Shown here one piece after another: positions 1 to 12,904 of a stretch of 64,000 nt of DNA. Each line of letters opens with the position of its first letter. The stretch's first letter is position 1. The DNA lies in NCBI RefSeq assembly GCF_037975245.1, contig NC_092582.1, positions 11,758,001 to 11,822,000 of the forward strand, in the 5' to 3' direction. A model generated the notes under the pieces. The model had not been told where the DNA came from. It worked only from the letters and a program-made list of their open reading frames with translations, and searched no databases. Position numbers and translations under genes: made by a program. Origin of the DNA: Apostichopus japonicus. Taxonomy: Eukaryota; Echinodermata; Holothuroidea; Aspidochirotida; Stichopodidae.

Positions 1-2459
1 GGCATAGATTTGACAGAGGTTGCCCTAATTTTTTTTGTCCTAATTGACCAAATATTGCGATATATTTCGCGTATTGTTTAGTAGGCCTCTATCGATTAGT
101 CTCTAAATCGATCGGTTGGTCTCTATCGATATTTGGTATGCTTGCTAAACCTCTCCGACATCTTTATTGGTAAGCGTGACAAAATGTCCAGTCTGAGCCC
201 CCCCCCCCCCAAAAAAAAAAGGTAGATGACCATGTGCTTCGTGGTAGTCCGAAAATAATTGTGTATGGTTTATATTTCTGATATATTTCAAGATATATAT
301 GTATGAATGATTTGAAACATCTCAAAAGGAGCGTGACCACTCTCAGCATACAACTTAAGTAGATGAGAGGGAAGGGGGGGGGGTGGATGACTTACTCCTC
401 CACTTTCAGAAATATTCCCCGAGCCCCTAGTGTTTAAGATGACTTGTATGTACATTACAATTTATAACAAGGTGAAAGTTTTTCAACTTTGTATTAAAAA
501 TATCATATTGGATCTAAGTACCGCCAATTTTACCAACCACCCCCCTCCCTTACACCACTCTTCCAGGAAGACATAACGTAAGCCCTCCTCCCGTAACTAA
601 GATGTTGTTTACGCCCCTGCATCTCAGCAAAAGGGAATGCAAACATCGATATGCTCCTAGCTTACAGAGCTATTAAAAATTCGATCAAATGCAGGAAAGA
701 GAGGTGTAGCACAAGTTTCTTGTCCGATTTTGGTGCACTAAAGTAACTTGTTACGGTTTGAGGGCCCATATTTGTTTCTTTAACGATGGCATATCGTACT
801 GGTACCCCGAAATTGGACCAAACTCACCTCATAGTATAATGAAGGTATTTGATGCTCCGATGAAGGACTGAGTCGTTAAAAGATTAAATCTAAGGCAACT
901 GTGAATCCAGGGGTACCATATCACATGGCCTCCACATGCAGAGAACGAATTATGGAATATTTAAAAAAATCGACATTTAATTGGCAATAATCGCCGCCCC
1001 CTCCCCAAACGTTACGCATTCCTTCGACATAAATATATTTATTTGGGCAATTGTATAAGCTTCAGTGCCTTACTGAATAAGCCAGCATATACCATATCAC
1101 GTTATTAATTCAAGAAATTATTATTATTATTATTTTGTATATGCTGCATAAAGAAATGTATTTAAAAACATAAACCCTCTGTTTGTCGTTATAAAGAATA
1201 AATAACCGTGGTTAGATTAACCATCCTGGTTGATATAATTCATATCATCACTTTAGACGAGAATAAGATTGACAAATATGAAATGGAAAATACATTGTCC
1301 AGAGATGCTTTAGTGACACTAATATAGCTTAGATGCGTTAGTAACACTAATATAGACACTAATATAGCTCTGGATTACCGCTGGTATAAGCTTCCAGCTG
1401 TTTGTTGCATCGGATTTAAACATCAACATATAAGCAGATGCGTTATTCAAGGGAGTTACGCTCTTTAAACACAAGCTGTCGTATCGGGATTTAAGCTAAA
1501 TGCCATTAAGTCATGGACAGTATTTACTTTAAATGAGTGAATTGGAGTGTACTGATCCTCAAATCGACACAAATCCATGTCCCAGTTCGCAAAAAGTTAA
1601 AATTTGCTTCTTCTTTTTTTCAGGTTGAAGCACACAACAGACTGATTAAATGATGCGCGTGTTATTTTCAAGCTAAGTTTCAAGAGATTTTGTTATATTT
1701 TATCATATTTTATTATTATTATTTTGTTTATGAATTATCTTTCTTAACTTTTTAGGAGTGTGAGTAATACGTTTTAACATAACTGTGTTAGTTGCCGACC
1801 GAACATCCTCTCCACTCTCCTCAGGATAACTCTAGTGGTTAGAAATCATTTCTTGTGATAGTGGGCTACCGCACCCACATTGTTTGGATCCTTGTTGACC
1901 CTATAGCAGAAACAGCCATTGATATAACATGTATTACTCTATACACGTGCCTCTCCATATCCAATTACCCTTGACCTCTGTAAAGCTGTTACCAGGGTAG
2001 TACCTTGGAATAGCCCCGGTATTTACTCTGGGAATCATTCGTGGGAGTTTGGTTACTCACCAGAATCCCCACAAATTATTTAAACAGGTTCTTTAATTAA
2101 ACATTTTGACACAGATATTTCAGCCGGCAGGTGTTCATCTCTATGGACGACACGCTTGTGTATGCGGAACGTGAATAGACGTTCCTAGCTTTCACTTGTG
2201 ACTGGCTCTTTCTAGCAACTCAACTCATTAATGACCGTGTTGCAAAGAACGTGTGGTCTCATATTCAACCAATGACGAGACTGTAAAATATACTTTCAAA
2301 TGATAGTATAGTCTCGTCCAAGATCTAAGAGTTTCTAGTTTAGATGTAAAGTATTGTTCGAAACGGTTTCAAACAAGAACTAACGTTTAACTTAATAACA
2401 CGTGTAGTTATGTCCATATCCAAGGCACTCGTGATATTTCACTTGATGTAACATCGCCA

Positions 2460-2550
2460 TGATCGGTTACAGGCTCGATGTAAGGGGTACTGGGGTTGCT
2501 GGTGGATTAGGTTGTTTCGCACAGGCTCTATATCTTGGCTGCCTTTCTTG
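2460..2550 (+). repeat. Dispersed repeat R1, copy 1
   Basis: It carries the family core GGCTCGATGTAAGGGG followed by ACTGGGGTTG and, 40-60 bp on, a CAGGCTCTA.ATCTTGG block. The same ordered blocks recur near 8990, 23228, 24078, 54030 and 61228. The class is unknown; it may be a SINE or the end of a DNA transposon. This copy is diverged. Confidence 0.6.
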
Positions 2551-3754
2551 AGGTTAACCACATAAAGTGACAGGGACTTTATATAGTCCAAGTATATAAC
2601 CAAGTACAAAATTAATGTCATCGTAGGCTGCACTGTTGTTTGTATGATGCTAAAAGACATATCTTGGTTTAGATAAAAGCAATGATTAAACACCGAATTA
2701 CTATTAACATTTCTTATGCGCTGAGGAGCTCACCTTTTCATCAATTTAAATGAGCGTTCTAGAGATTAGCATACTTTAAAGGTGCGTACCTTGAGAGCCG
2801 TACTAGCTGTGGAAACATTACTATAGCGATCAAATTTGTCTTTTTTCTTGAACTATAACGTAATAAGACTAAATATCTGCCTGAAACTATAACCTTTAAG
2901 ATACTGTTGTATAGTTCTAGGAATAGTATTTGACTATTTCTTACAGATGTTTTTTTTTCCTTTTCCCGACCAAGCCATATAAAATTCATAGATCCATACA
3001 TGATTTACATCATTTAATATAAGAGAGGTATGTGGTATGTAATCTCTTGGCAACTCCTTATAATCGATTTACAAATTATCCATTCCAATATAGAAGATTA
3101 TTTGTATACAACAAAGTAATGTTTATTTTGTTCACGGTAACACGTTTATATCTAATTTCATCAATCCTATAGTGGGAGTGGGGAATTGTAGGGTGGGGGG
3201 GGGGGGGGTAGAAGTAACGTAATACGAATTCATGTACCTTTGTTACTTTTACATGGCCAGGCATGGATAGGGGAGGGTATAGCCTTTACACCTACCCTCC
3301 CCTCCCCACCCTTTTCAACCTTTCATCTTCGCACAAAAACGCAAATGCGATGATTAGGATATCCTCTACATTAAGACCATTAATTACTATATCCATTTAT
3401 ACTTAATTGTTAGATCATAACGGATGAACTTAATCTCATATAATTCAACCATATTTACTGAAGTTCCATCTGCAACGCTATGATGAGAAGATGATGACAC
3501 ATGCACAACGGATTAATTAATACATAAAAAGAAAACGAGTAACATGATTTAAACTTGAAACAATTTATTTCGGTTGGATGCTAAGACAGATGTAAGATAT
3601 AGATTAATGATGGTCATTGCATGTAAAACAATCATTGAAAATAGTGTTCAAGTTGAACTTTAATTTAAATCTTTTACAATTAACATCTTCAATTTCTTCA
3701 GGAACCTTATGCTTAGATAAACACAACAACCTTTTCGATATATTTCACTGCTTT

Positions 3755-3970
3755 TTATTAGAGTGTCTTCAATGATCAATCTTTCAAGAAGAGATTTCAG
3801 TCTACTCCTTGGAGTGAATTTTAGCCCATTCATCTCTTATAGAGTGATATAGCTCACTATTTCTTAGAGCTAAATTTTCATCGAGTTACTCTCTTTGATA
3901 AGAGTGACTTTCATCATTCTATAAATAGTCAGCTTCCTGGACGCTTCTTAAAGAGTGAATTTTCACTCAA
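3755..3970. repeat. Degenerate AGAGTGA-rich repeat
   Basis: Variants of AGAGTGA and its complement TCACTCT recur at irregular short intervals, including AGAGTGAATTTTCACTC, which is a short dyad. It lies 390 bp beyond the PSP94L-A stop codon. No function can be assigned. Confidence 0.4.
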
Positions 3971-4357
3971 GTTCGAACATAATTAAGTGCAAGTTGCATC
4001 CTCACTTCTGTGACGTACATTATCTGGTTAATTAACACGCTGCCGTGTTGTTGTTGTTCGCAATAGCGAATAATTTCACAAATTGATAGTTAATTAGACA
4101 GCTTAACAATAACAAATTGCAACCGAGTGATAAAATGTTGAAACTGTTCAAATTTACTTTATTTATTTTCAAATTATGTCTCATTGTTTAATGTTTTGTT
4201 TTTCTTTTATTATTTATTATTTTGCTTTTTTCTTACTACAGCTACAAGTAAGTAGTAAGGCTTAAGGGTTATTTAACGACTTAAAATAACTTTTATGGTC
4301 CTTCGCTTTGAAGGACTTGGAAGTTACACCATCGATAACGTTTAAAGGTTTAAAACG

Positions 4358-7123
4358 TTATACATCGCTGTGGTATCCGCTCACATCGGAGTAATACCAC
4401 GCCTCTACTGCACATGCTTTTGAGCACTTGGGGTGTCGGGTATAAACGCATGAATCAGGATCCAAAAACAATGAACATTTTTCTGGATTGTGCACCTTGG
4501 GTTGTGGCTCACTGAAAACAAAACAAGAACAAAAACCATAAAATTAATGTAAATAATTGTATCAACAGCCGTGGAAAACCTTAAGACCCATTTTCTGTTT
4601 TTATCTGGCAGGCTAAGTTGAAACTATATTTATGAAATTTGGAATAGTTGAATAATTACTGTTATTCATATTTTTCATTTTTTAAATAATTTTTAATATG
4701 CAAAAGTGTCGGGCGAGGTATATATATACTTTTTTAAATTTTGAAATATTGATTCCATAGTAACTCTTTAATGAAGTAATTTTCAGTAATGATTTGTATG
4801 TTTGGGAAAATCACAGTAACCTGGACGACTACAGGTCAGTTAAACGTTGCTTTTAGTAAGCTTTATACCCAACATACAACAGTTCAGTTAGCATATAATA
4901 GGGCACTATACAATTCTATGGAACGCCATCTAATTACGTATACCATAACTGTAATGTAAACAAACAAGGGTAGCTTACAATGTATGAGTGAATTCCATGG
5001 TGATAACTTTTTTTTTTTTTTTCCGATTGCAAAAGTGGTTACAATAAATGAAATAAGGTAAGAAATTAGGCCTCAACTGTTTGCAACAGAAGTCTGTAAA
5101 AATGAATTAATTTCGTGAGTATTTTACCTCCTGCAGCAAACTACTCCATGTTGATCGTCACAGAAACATTCAATGCACTCTTCAGCTCCATTGTAGTCTA
5201 CCTTGGCTCCAGGAATTTCACAAACAAGCATTGCTGTCAAAATTTGACAAAAGATGGAAAGAAAGTGTTAAGTTGTCATTCAACTTTAAAAGTACAAATA
5301 TTTTCTTAATAATGTGTTACAAAAACATGTCTGCATCTTTTTGAACGTGACTACTATTCTAACACAATACAATACAATGCAATCAATGCAATATGATACA
5401 GTACAATACAATACAAAACAATGCAATACAATACAATACAATATACAACACAATATACAATACAATACAATGCAATGCAATCAATGCAATATGATACAGT
5501 ACAATACAATACAATACAATGCAATACAATACAAAACAATGCAATACAATACAATACAATACAATATACAACACAATATACAATACAATACAATACAATG
5601 CAATACAATACAATGCAATCAATGCAATATGATAGAGTACAATACAATACAATACAATACAATACAATACAATACAATGCAATACAATACAAAACAATGC
5701 AATACAATACAATACAATATACAACACAATATACAATACAATACAATGCAATACAATGCAATGCAATACAACACAATACAATGCAATACAATACAATACA
5801 ATACAATATGATAAAATACGATACAATACAATACAATACAGTATCATACAATACAATAAAGTGCAATACAATTCAATACTAAACTTCTTCTATAGTAGGC
5901 CTATTATTCGATATCAAACTTACTGAAAAGATCACAATCAATTAGTTCGGAAAGGAAAATCAAGTTTCCCTGTGTCAAATAACACAGTTTATCGATTTCC
6001 ATTTTGGCGTTTCTATATTGAACTTCTTTTAAAGTGAAAAGAATGCTTTGGGAGCTAAAGGTGTCGAATCAAAGAGAATCATTATTAACACAAAGCTTAG
6101 AAACTTATTACATACAAAATAAGCCTACATTGTTACAAACTGGTTAATTTCCATCTAGTACTAACTATAAATCGGTATCGAGTTTTGGTACAATTCACTA
6201 ACAACAGTAAAGAAGAAAACTTCTTCAACAAAATAGAAACAGAAACGAAATAATTTTACCAAATATATACCTAATTTACATATTTAACAGAATCATAGAG
6301 TAAGAGTGACCTTAGTTTAAAAAAATAATGAAAAAAAATGAGGTAGGCAATGAGGCCAAACAAATATTTTGACGTAGGACTGTATGGTGTAATGCGGTAT
6401 TTAAATTACGTAACTTATCGAAGTGTCACGTGATCAGTTAAACTTCGCTTCAGTATTCCTCGTTGTTGAGATATAATATTTATAGTATTAAAGTATAGCT
6501 TTGTGAGCTGATTTTGTTGAAATTGTTCGGTGAAAGATACCAAAAAGTTTCATATACTTATATATCATCATTTTTTCTTCTTCAAATAGTCAAGTAAAAA
6601 GCCGAAAAATACTTTGAAATATTATAGTTTTGTTTGCTATAAAATAGCACACTAGTATGAAACAAAGGGATACGAAACGGTTGCAAACATCGAATCTATG
6701 TTATAATCGCTAATCTATCCTTATTTGGTGAAATTTAAAATCTAGGCAGATGTCATAACTTTCATTAATTCCAAAATAATACTGAGTAATACTCAATATC
6801 ATAACGTGACGTTTTGCTCTCTTTGTGATTTTTCTTGTTTTTGCAAAGTAAATAAAATAATGCGAAAATTTGGCCAACAGCAAACGTAAGCTGCTTGAAA
6901 TATATCTAGATTAAAACTTTTCAACAAAAAGCAAATTATACAAATTGGTGGAAAAAAACTTACATTCTTGGAAACAAACACCATTGTCTGGCTTCTGATC
7001 AGTTGGGGCCTCGTCGACCGGCAAACGCTGTGCAAAATCTACACCAACCAATCCAAAATTGTCTTCTGCGTTTGCAGATATTGCCATTATGGCAAGGATT
7101 GCCGCTACTGAAAAAGGCTTCAT
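4358..7123 (-). CDS. PSP94-like: PSP94L-A: secreted beta-microseminoprotein-like protein
   Basis: Three-exon gene read from splice sites: exon 1 7123-6964, exon 2 5233-5128 (106 nt), exon 3 4511-4358. Donors are T|GTAAGT and AG|GTAAAA, acceptors TTGACAG| and TTTTCAG|, phases 1 then 2. The product is 139 residues. Residues 1-19 form a signal peptide (ending SANA), 20-49 an acidic segment with LPV and KPDNGVC motifs. Cysteines are at 50, 58, 73, 76, 78, 86, 87, 101, 110, 118 and 122, and a WYY motif follows the last. The C-xx-C-x-C, CC and C-x8-C spacings match the vertebrate beta-microseminoprotein (PSP94/MSMB) family, small secreted disulfide proteins; the molecular role in echinoderms is not established. 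Intron 1 contains a 0.5-kb CAATA satellite. The start is the only ATG before the signal peptide; a TATA box lies 120 nt upstream. Confidence 0.88.
5360..5875. repeat. CAATA pentanucleotide satellite in intron 1 of PSP94L-A
   Basis: About 500 bp of CAATA/CAATG/CAACA units. Superimposed is a longer repeat: TCAATGCAATATGATA recurs at about 5383, 5481 and 5619, so blocks have themselves been duplicated. The unit TACAA/TTGTA lacks stop codons in several frames, so long N/Q/Y/T- and C/I/V/L/Y-rich open frames on both strands are artefacts. It lies between exons 1 and 2 of PSP94L-A, in sense with no splice sites. Confidence 0.95.
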
Positions 7124-7244
7124 GGTCGTTCAACACTTACTTTAGACTATGTTCTTAACAGAGAGAGAAAACTTATCCAACAGACGCACTTGTCCAATAT
7201 GATGGAAGAATATGGCAATAAGATGGATATGCAATTTACGGTTG

Positions 7245-7253
7245 CTATTTATA
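7245..7253 (-). promoter_or_regulatory. TATA box of PSP94L-A
   Basis: TATAAATAG on the minus strand, about 120 nt upstream of the ATG at 7123. A similar distance separates the TATA box of PSP94L-C from its ATG. The transcription start would be near 7215-7220, giving a 5' leader of about 95 nt. This is inferred from sequence only. Confidence 0.55.
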
Positions 7254-7929
7254 AGCTTTCTTCAAAGGCTTTGTTGGTTAGTTTAAATTGTTTTGTTTTG
7301 TTTGGTAACTTTATCAGTATATACCTCAAACATGCCCTTCCGATTACCCCTGTAATAACACTTCAAATCTCCACTTGATAAGGTAAACACGTTATTTTTC
7401 ATTTATCTATTCAGCTTTGTTCTTAAAATAATAAGGTGCATTAAATCAGACGAACATTATTTAGTTAGCTCTCTTAAGAAACAATCCAAAACAGTTTGTT
7501 TTCAACTGTTTATATTGATTTTGTCCAAGCACATTCGGCAATGTTTGCAACATTATCGAGTGGCTACACGATTTTGTTTTCAAACATATACAAATAAATA
7601 CAAATATTTACGGAGCGATTGTTTAAAGAAAACTCATCGGAGTTATTGGTGTAGCCCATACACTTTATCATTGATATTATTATATAATATACTACTTTCA
7701 ACAGTGTTCTTGAAGTGTTGTCAGTTTATACAATTTGTTAGTGAATAGAGAGATATTACACGACAATTGTCCAGCTGGAACTGACTGATGTGCATAAGAA
7801 ATATATACGTACCACCCTGTTGAATTAAGAAATGCTCAAAACTCCATTGGAATTTCAATATTTGTTATGATATATTTTATATTTTTTTCAATATTTTGAT
7901 CTTTTCTAGACATATCTAGATTTTTAGCC

Positions 7930-8300
7930 ATACCATAATGCAGATCGAGCTAAATCGATGATATGTCAATTTAAATCAATAGAAGTCAATTTAAGCTGCT
8001 AGAAACTGGTATAAGTCCAAGGAAATTGACTTCTACCGTTTTAATTCCACATATCATCGATTTAAACTGATAGATGTATAGTTTTAATTTGACATATACC
8101 GATTTATCTTACATATCCTTGATTTAAATTGGTATTTGTCAATTTAAATCGATGATATGTCGAGTTAAACTGGTATAAGGCACTTTAAATCGACATCTGT
8201 ACCAGTTTAAATCGATGATATGTCAATTTAAGATGCTAGAAACTGGTATAAGTCGATGGAAATTGGTATGTGTCGATTTAAATCGGTATATGTCGATTCC
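7930..8300. repeat. ATCGAT/AATTTAAATT-rich degenerate tandem repeat
   Basis: Blocks such as ATCGATGATATGTCAATTTA and GTCGATTTAAATCGGTATA recur many times in both orientations. The repeats are rich in short palindromes (ATCGAT, TTTAAA), and phrases such as AAGATGCTAGAAACTGGTATAA occur near 7994 and 8230. It lies upstream of PSP94L-A, between A and B. No coding potential. Confidence 0.75.
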
Positions 8301-8989
8301 CCACAATTTGAGACTGATGGCCCGCCATAGTATCCGTCCCTTCCCTTCACAATGACTCGGTGGCAAACCGAAACATATTAAAAAGGAATAGCCGATGTGG
8401 AGGAATACAACCACTGTGTATTTGCGCGCTCTTTAAATAGTCCAATTAAGTCTGGCGTTTCCAAAGTTTACAAAACGGATTGACGTTCTAATCAGTTACT
8501 GGTCAATCTCATACGGTAATGCACTGGACCTGGTATAGATGTTATGATTTCTCGTTAAAAACACAACAACAATCGAAACTGTGTTATAAGTTTTCCATAT
8601 TAATGAGACAGTTCCTGCATGAGGTGATATTTCTAACCCAATCATGACAGTTTTGTGCAATTATGTCAGATTAGAGCCAAGACTGAATAAAATAAAATTA
8701 GTAGCAACAGTATATAATTGTTTTGAATACCAAGTAAAAATAAAGTAACAAGTAAAAATAATTGTAACAATATTCGAAATTGTTGGCATATATAATCCGA
8801 ATTAATGGCCTTTTGATTACAATACAGTGCTCTAGCAACTGCGATCCGTCAATAACAATTTCTTTGCTACAAATAGGAAGGAGTACCAACCAGAAGCCTG
8901 ACGCAGATCCAGACGCTTCTCGGCCTTGTTACTAAGATTATGTTCCCCTTGTAGGGGATTCGTGATACACACCTGACGATGATCACACA

Positions 8990-9095
8990 GTCACAGTCTC
9001 GATGCAAGGAGACATGGGTTGAGAGCGGATTAGTCGTGCTGTTGTTTAGTTCTTCGTTCCCAGGTTCTTCCTCGGGTGACCTCTTAAAAAGTATC
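8990..9095 (+). repeat. Dispersed repeat R1, copy 2
   Basis: Contains CAGTCTCGATGCAAGGAG, then GGGTTGAGAGCGGATTAG, then a TTCGTTCCCAGG block and TTAAAAAGTATC. It is preceded by TTCGTGATACACA, which also precedes copy 4 near 24045, so the repeat unit is at least 150 bp long. Confidence 0.65.
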
Positions 9096-9176
9096 CAGGG
9101 AGTGTGGGGCGTATCACCCCTCCCCCTTTCTTCTACCTCGCACACATCTCCAAATTAAATATAGTTGTTAACATAA

Positions 9177-9375
9177 TGTTGCCTCTTATACCCAATGGTA
9201 GACCTAATTTATATGCTAAATATGCTTCAGAATGCAACATTTGATGTCGTACATTTTAAATTATTCTGGGGGAAAGAACTCCAGACGTCCTTATATATAG
9301 AGTTGACTTCAACGACCCCTGAGGTGACACAACATCTAATACATAAAATCCTGGATCCGCCCCCACCCTCCTGAA
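9177..9375 (+). repeat. Dispersed repeat R2, copy 1
   Basis: Ordered blocks TAGACCTAATTTATA, TGCTTCAGAATGCA, TCTGGGGGAAAG and AAATCCTGGATCCGCCCCC. The same order of blocks recurs near 34018, 51388, 55755 and 58650. The final GGATCCGCCCC resembles the terminus of hAT-like elements, so R2 is probably a remnant of a DNA transposon family. Confidence 0.55.
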
Positions 9376-10250
9376 AAAAACCCACACAATTATCTAACAG
9401 TTTTACAGTTACCCTGAACTTGTTAACGAGTTATAACCATACAATAGGATATCATATGTAACTCATCATTCCTCTGTCTGATGGGACGTAGTTGTAAACA
9501 TGTTAAGATGAAGTATAACACAACATGCATACGGAAATTTTTAATTGAAAATTAAAGTGAGTGTTTGTATCTTGTTTCATAGTCAACATTTGACCTAATG
9601 AACTATAAGGAGTTTAATATCTAAGATGATTTTTGAAACTTTCCATACCTAATCTCCTATCAATAGTGACGGTACCAGGATTACACCTGGTGCATATTAT
9701 TTCGTAATAATTGATGAGGTAGCTATTTTCGTCATTCAAGTCACTAGGATGATAACAGAAACACATACGTCGAAGTATCATGGACATTATTTGCAGCTGT
9801 GTTTAACCGGGCTTTTTTATGTTCACTGCGTTTGATCACTGGATGATACGCCTGTTTACCAAACTCTTACACAGCTGAGTGTCACAAGTTCCCGTTGTCT
9901 GTCAAACTCTCTTATCGGTATAGGGTCTATAGACTGTAGTATACGTCATATGCATTGTCTATGGAATACCTCTATACTGGAATAATTGAGGTGAGGGATT
10001 ACGTCAAAGGATAGTAACTTGCTTTTTTGACAGTGAGTGATGAGCCTACTTAGTATTTAAATGTGCATGGGGGTTTTGAGAAAGTACAAAGAGCAATTTG
10101 GGCGTGGACATATGAACCGTAATAACTTTAACAACAGAATATGCACGCATTATCGCGCATTGTTTATACGGTCATTGTGTAGTGGAAGCCTCAGTATACC
10201 AGTACCACACCCTCAGCAGAGCATCTACTCAACGCCAAGAAACCCATCAA

Positions 10251-12195
10251 CAGTGGCGGAGATTTCTTGTCAGAAGTGGGGGGGTTGCAGGCCATTGATG
10301 AAATAAAAAGTCATAACTGCTGGCTCACTATCTAAGTTGAGCGCCACCATAAGTTGGCGCGAAGTGCACAAGAATTTTTTGGCAAATATTGCGTCCCAGA
10401 TTGCAGTAAATGGCACTGCCCAGGCCTTGAAAAGCTGCATTTAACCAGGGGCGTATGCAGGATTTTCTAACCCGGGGAGGGGGGGGGGGGGCGTATTAAT
10501 ATTTAAGCGGAGCGCCACCATTGGTTGGCGCGCAGCGTACAAGCAAATTTCTGGTTTTGGTACCCCCAGATCACCGGAAATGGCACCTCTTGGGCTTGAA
10601 ACTGACCAACCATATGTACACTTTTGCCTGAGAACCAAGTTTTTTCCAAATACTTTTTTTCTCATCTATAACCTTTTTGAAGATTGTCACCAGTCACACA
10701 TCATGTTCGACTTCAACACATATCCTGTGGATCATTGCTTTTGTAGGTGATTCTTCATCGCGGCCCACAATATCCGTCAGCCCCACTGTTCAGAATTTGA
10801 AAATTCACAATTCTCGTGAATAAATTCACTTCAAAACATACCCATAATGTTACACAAAATATCATCTATGGACAACCGATATAGAAAAACCTTCAAACCC
10901 TAACAGACGGGTCAAACTTGCACGAGTATGATGAAGTATGATAAAGAATGTTGGTTAGGGAATTTTCGAAAATTCAGACGGTTACTAAAAAATTTTGTTG
11001 AAGGAAATAAAAATATACCAGATATTTCCAAAACCGAACACTACACACATCGACAGTTTTGAGCATGGGCGCAGATCAGTCTTGGGTAATGGTTGGGACG
11101 TGTGTCTGTTCTATGACACTATCTAAGCGGAGCGCGACCATGGGTTCGCGCGTAGCGTACGATTTTTTGGGGCAAATATACCTCCCAGATCGCCGGAAAT
11201 AACACTTCCCAGACCTAATGATGCTCCTAAACCTCCCTAAGTTTTAGATCTCATGGCTTAGAAATTTAGTTTGGAGAAATACATGGGCGTCCGCAGAAAG
11301 AAAATCAGGGGACAAATAATCCAAGTAGACTTTTGTATATACGATGGGTCTGGGTTCCTCTCCCAGAAAACAAATATAGACTGCCGCAAATGCGATTTCC
11401 GTCCTATATTTAACAACTGGATAAAATACAATAAAATGAGAACTGTTGCATGTCATTTGCACAATGCTGGATCAAACTGCCCCAAAGTTCAATACAGGGG
11501 AACTTGAAATGCAGCTATTGGTCAAGACAAATTGGTGGGGACACGGTATATCATAACCCCACTACTGAAAAAGTTGGTGGGGACGCGTCCCGCTGTCCTC
11601 ACCAGGATCTGCGCCCATGGTTTGGAGGCTGTTTATCGTGGAACGCCATTTTCATGCTCACTGATATGATGTGATATCTGCTGTTTGCTTTACAAATTCG
11701 AATAATTTTGTCACTGTTCCTCTTTCTCTTCCCGTTTTCTTGCCGTATTTTCTACTCCATCCTTTTCTCTCTTTCTTCTTTTTCTTTTCCTTCCTTCACC
11801 TCGTTGAAGTTGGCAAGTGTATACAGTTCCAAAGCTATTCAACAGCAACAAAACGTTATTTTGTGTATGTCTGTTGTGGGGTGAAGTTAGCGCTATGAGC
11901 TACAAGTTCCAATGCGCAATGTGGGGAAAAGGGGCTAGAAATAATGTGTGGGTCAATTCCAAATCGGTTTTCGGTCGTTAATTGTTGATGTAGCCTACCA
12001 GGTAAAAGGTTGAAATGACTTTAACATTTTCAAATTTAATAATTTGATTTATTATGCCATTTGGAGCACATAACATAGGCTATAACAGAACATTACTGGC
12101 AAAATCTAGGGGGGGTTGATTGTGTGTGCCAACCCCCCCTCTTCAAAAAGTGGGGGGGTTAAAACCCCCCAACCCCCCCTGTTTCTCCGCCACTG
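10251..12195. mobile_element. hAT-like non-autonomous element, 1.9 kb, composite
   Basis: Ends are CAGTGGCGGAGA and TCTCCGCCACTG, a perfect 12-bp terminal inverted repeat. The flanks CCCATCAA (10243-10250) and CCCATCAG (12196-12203) form an 8-bp target duplication with 7 of 8 matches; 8-bp duplications are typical of the hAT superfamily. No transposase is visible, so it must depend on one elsewhere. Inside are three copies of a GCGCCA...TGGCGC hairpin block (10341, 10512, 11132), a further end-like sequence at 10447 and a complete nested element at 11064-11619. Confidence 0.75.
11064..11619. mobile_element. Nested hAT-like MITE, 556 bp
   Basis: Perfect 14-bp terminal inverted repeats CATGGGCGCAGATC / GATCTGCGCCCATG. 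Flanks GTTTTGAG (11056-11063) and GTTTGGAG (11620-11627) match at 7 of 8 positions, giving an 8-bp target duplication. It sits inside the larger 10251-12195 element and so inserted later. It holds a hairpin block near 11132 whose stem has changed on both sides. Small open frames inside are not supported as genes. Confidence 0.75.
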
Positions 12196-12404
12196 CCCAT
12201 CAGCATCCATATAGGTGGTTCCCAACTGCGTTACTTCACTAAACAACAAGGTAGTATGATGAAGGCTGGCTACGTGTGTGTGTGCTTTACGTTGAGTCCC
12301 TGCAGTTGGGTAATAGGAAGATATAGTAAACTACTACATTATTCAGAGACCTATCCAACTTATGACACAAGGCAATGTCTACGATAGAGTGTCTATAAAT
12401 GAAT

Positions 12405-12715
12405 GGGCGTTCAGACTGCCTCTATATGAGTGAGCGTTCTAGCTTTCTTTATATACGTGGGCGTTCTGGCTACCTCTATATGAGTGGGCGTTCTGGCTGC
12501 CTCTACATGAGTGAGCGTTCTATAGCTTTCTTTAAATTAATGGGTGTTCTGATTGCCTCTATTTGAGTGGGCGTTCTGACTGCCTCTATATGAGTGGGCG
12601 TTCTGACTGCCTCTATATGAGTGGGCGTTCTGGTTGCCTGTATATGAGTGGGCGTTCTGGCTGCTCTCTATGAGTGGGCATTCTGGTTGCCTATCATAGG
12701 GTGAGCATGTTATCC
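12405..12715. repeat. 27-bp minisatellite, block 1
   Basis: About eleven copies of a unit near TGAGTGGGCGTTCTGGCTGC plus CTCTATA, total period 27 bp in the best-preserved central units. Unit edges vary in length, and some units read AATGGGTGTTCTGATTGCC. It begins about 210 bp beyond the 10251-12195 element. Confidence 0.85.
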
Positions 12716-12904
12716 TGCCTAATCGTTAACTATTCGTCACTAGTACGAAACAAAGAATACGCCTTGACTTAAAATAGGCTGCTCAAATTTAATGCTCTAT
12801 CGGTCAGTCCATCATAAAGTAAATAGAGACTCCAGTATATTGGAAGAGAAGTATCGAGAAGTAGCAGTTATTCCGCAGTACAAAATAATGCCTCTGTTAC
12901 AAGT

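Larger units (their letters stand above)
1..4357. other. Intergenic flank, no gene recognised
   Basis: I see no convincing exon here on either strand. It holds scattered poly-C/poly-G runs (around 191 and 3200), one copy of a dispersed repeat near 2460-2550 (listed separately) and a degenerate AGAGTGA-rich stretch near 3755-3970. A TTTATTTATT stretch near 4157-4166 reads as AATAAATAAA on the minus strand, about 190 nt beyond the PSP94L-A stop codon, and could be its polyadenylation signal. Short open frames here have no domain or splice-site support. Confidence 0.6.

Noticed and set aside
5286-5882. Overlapping open frames of 150-170 residues on both strands
   Set aside because: They lie entirely in the CAATA satellite, whose unit lacks stops; the protein would be a simple N/Q/Y or C/I/V/L/Y repeat. 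It is inside an intron.
6799-7035. Minus-strand open frame overlapping exon 1 of PSP94L-A
   Set aside because: A different frame of the same region; the signal-peptide frame with a GTAAGT donor is better supported.
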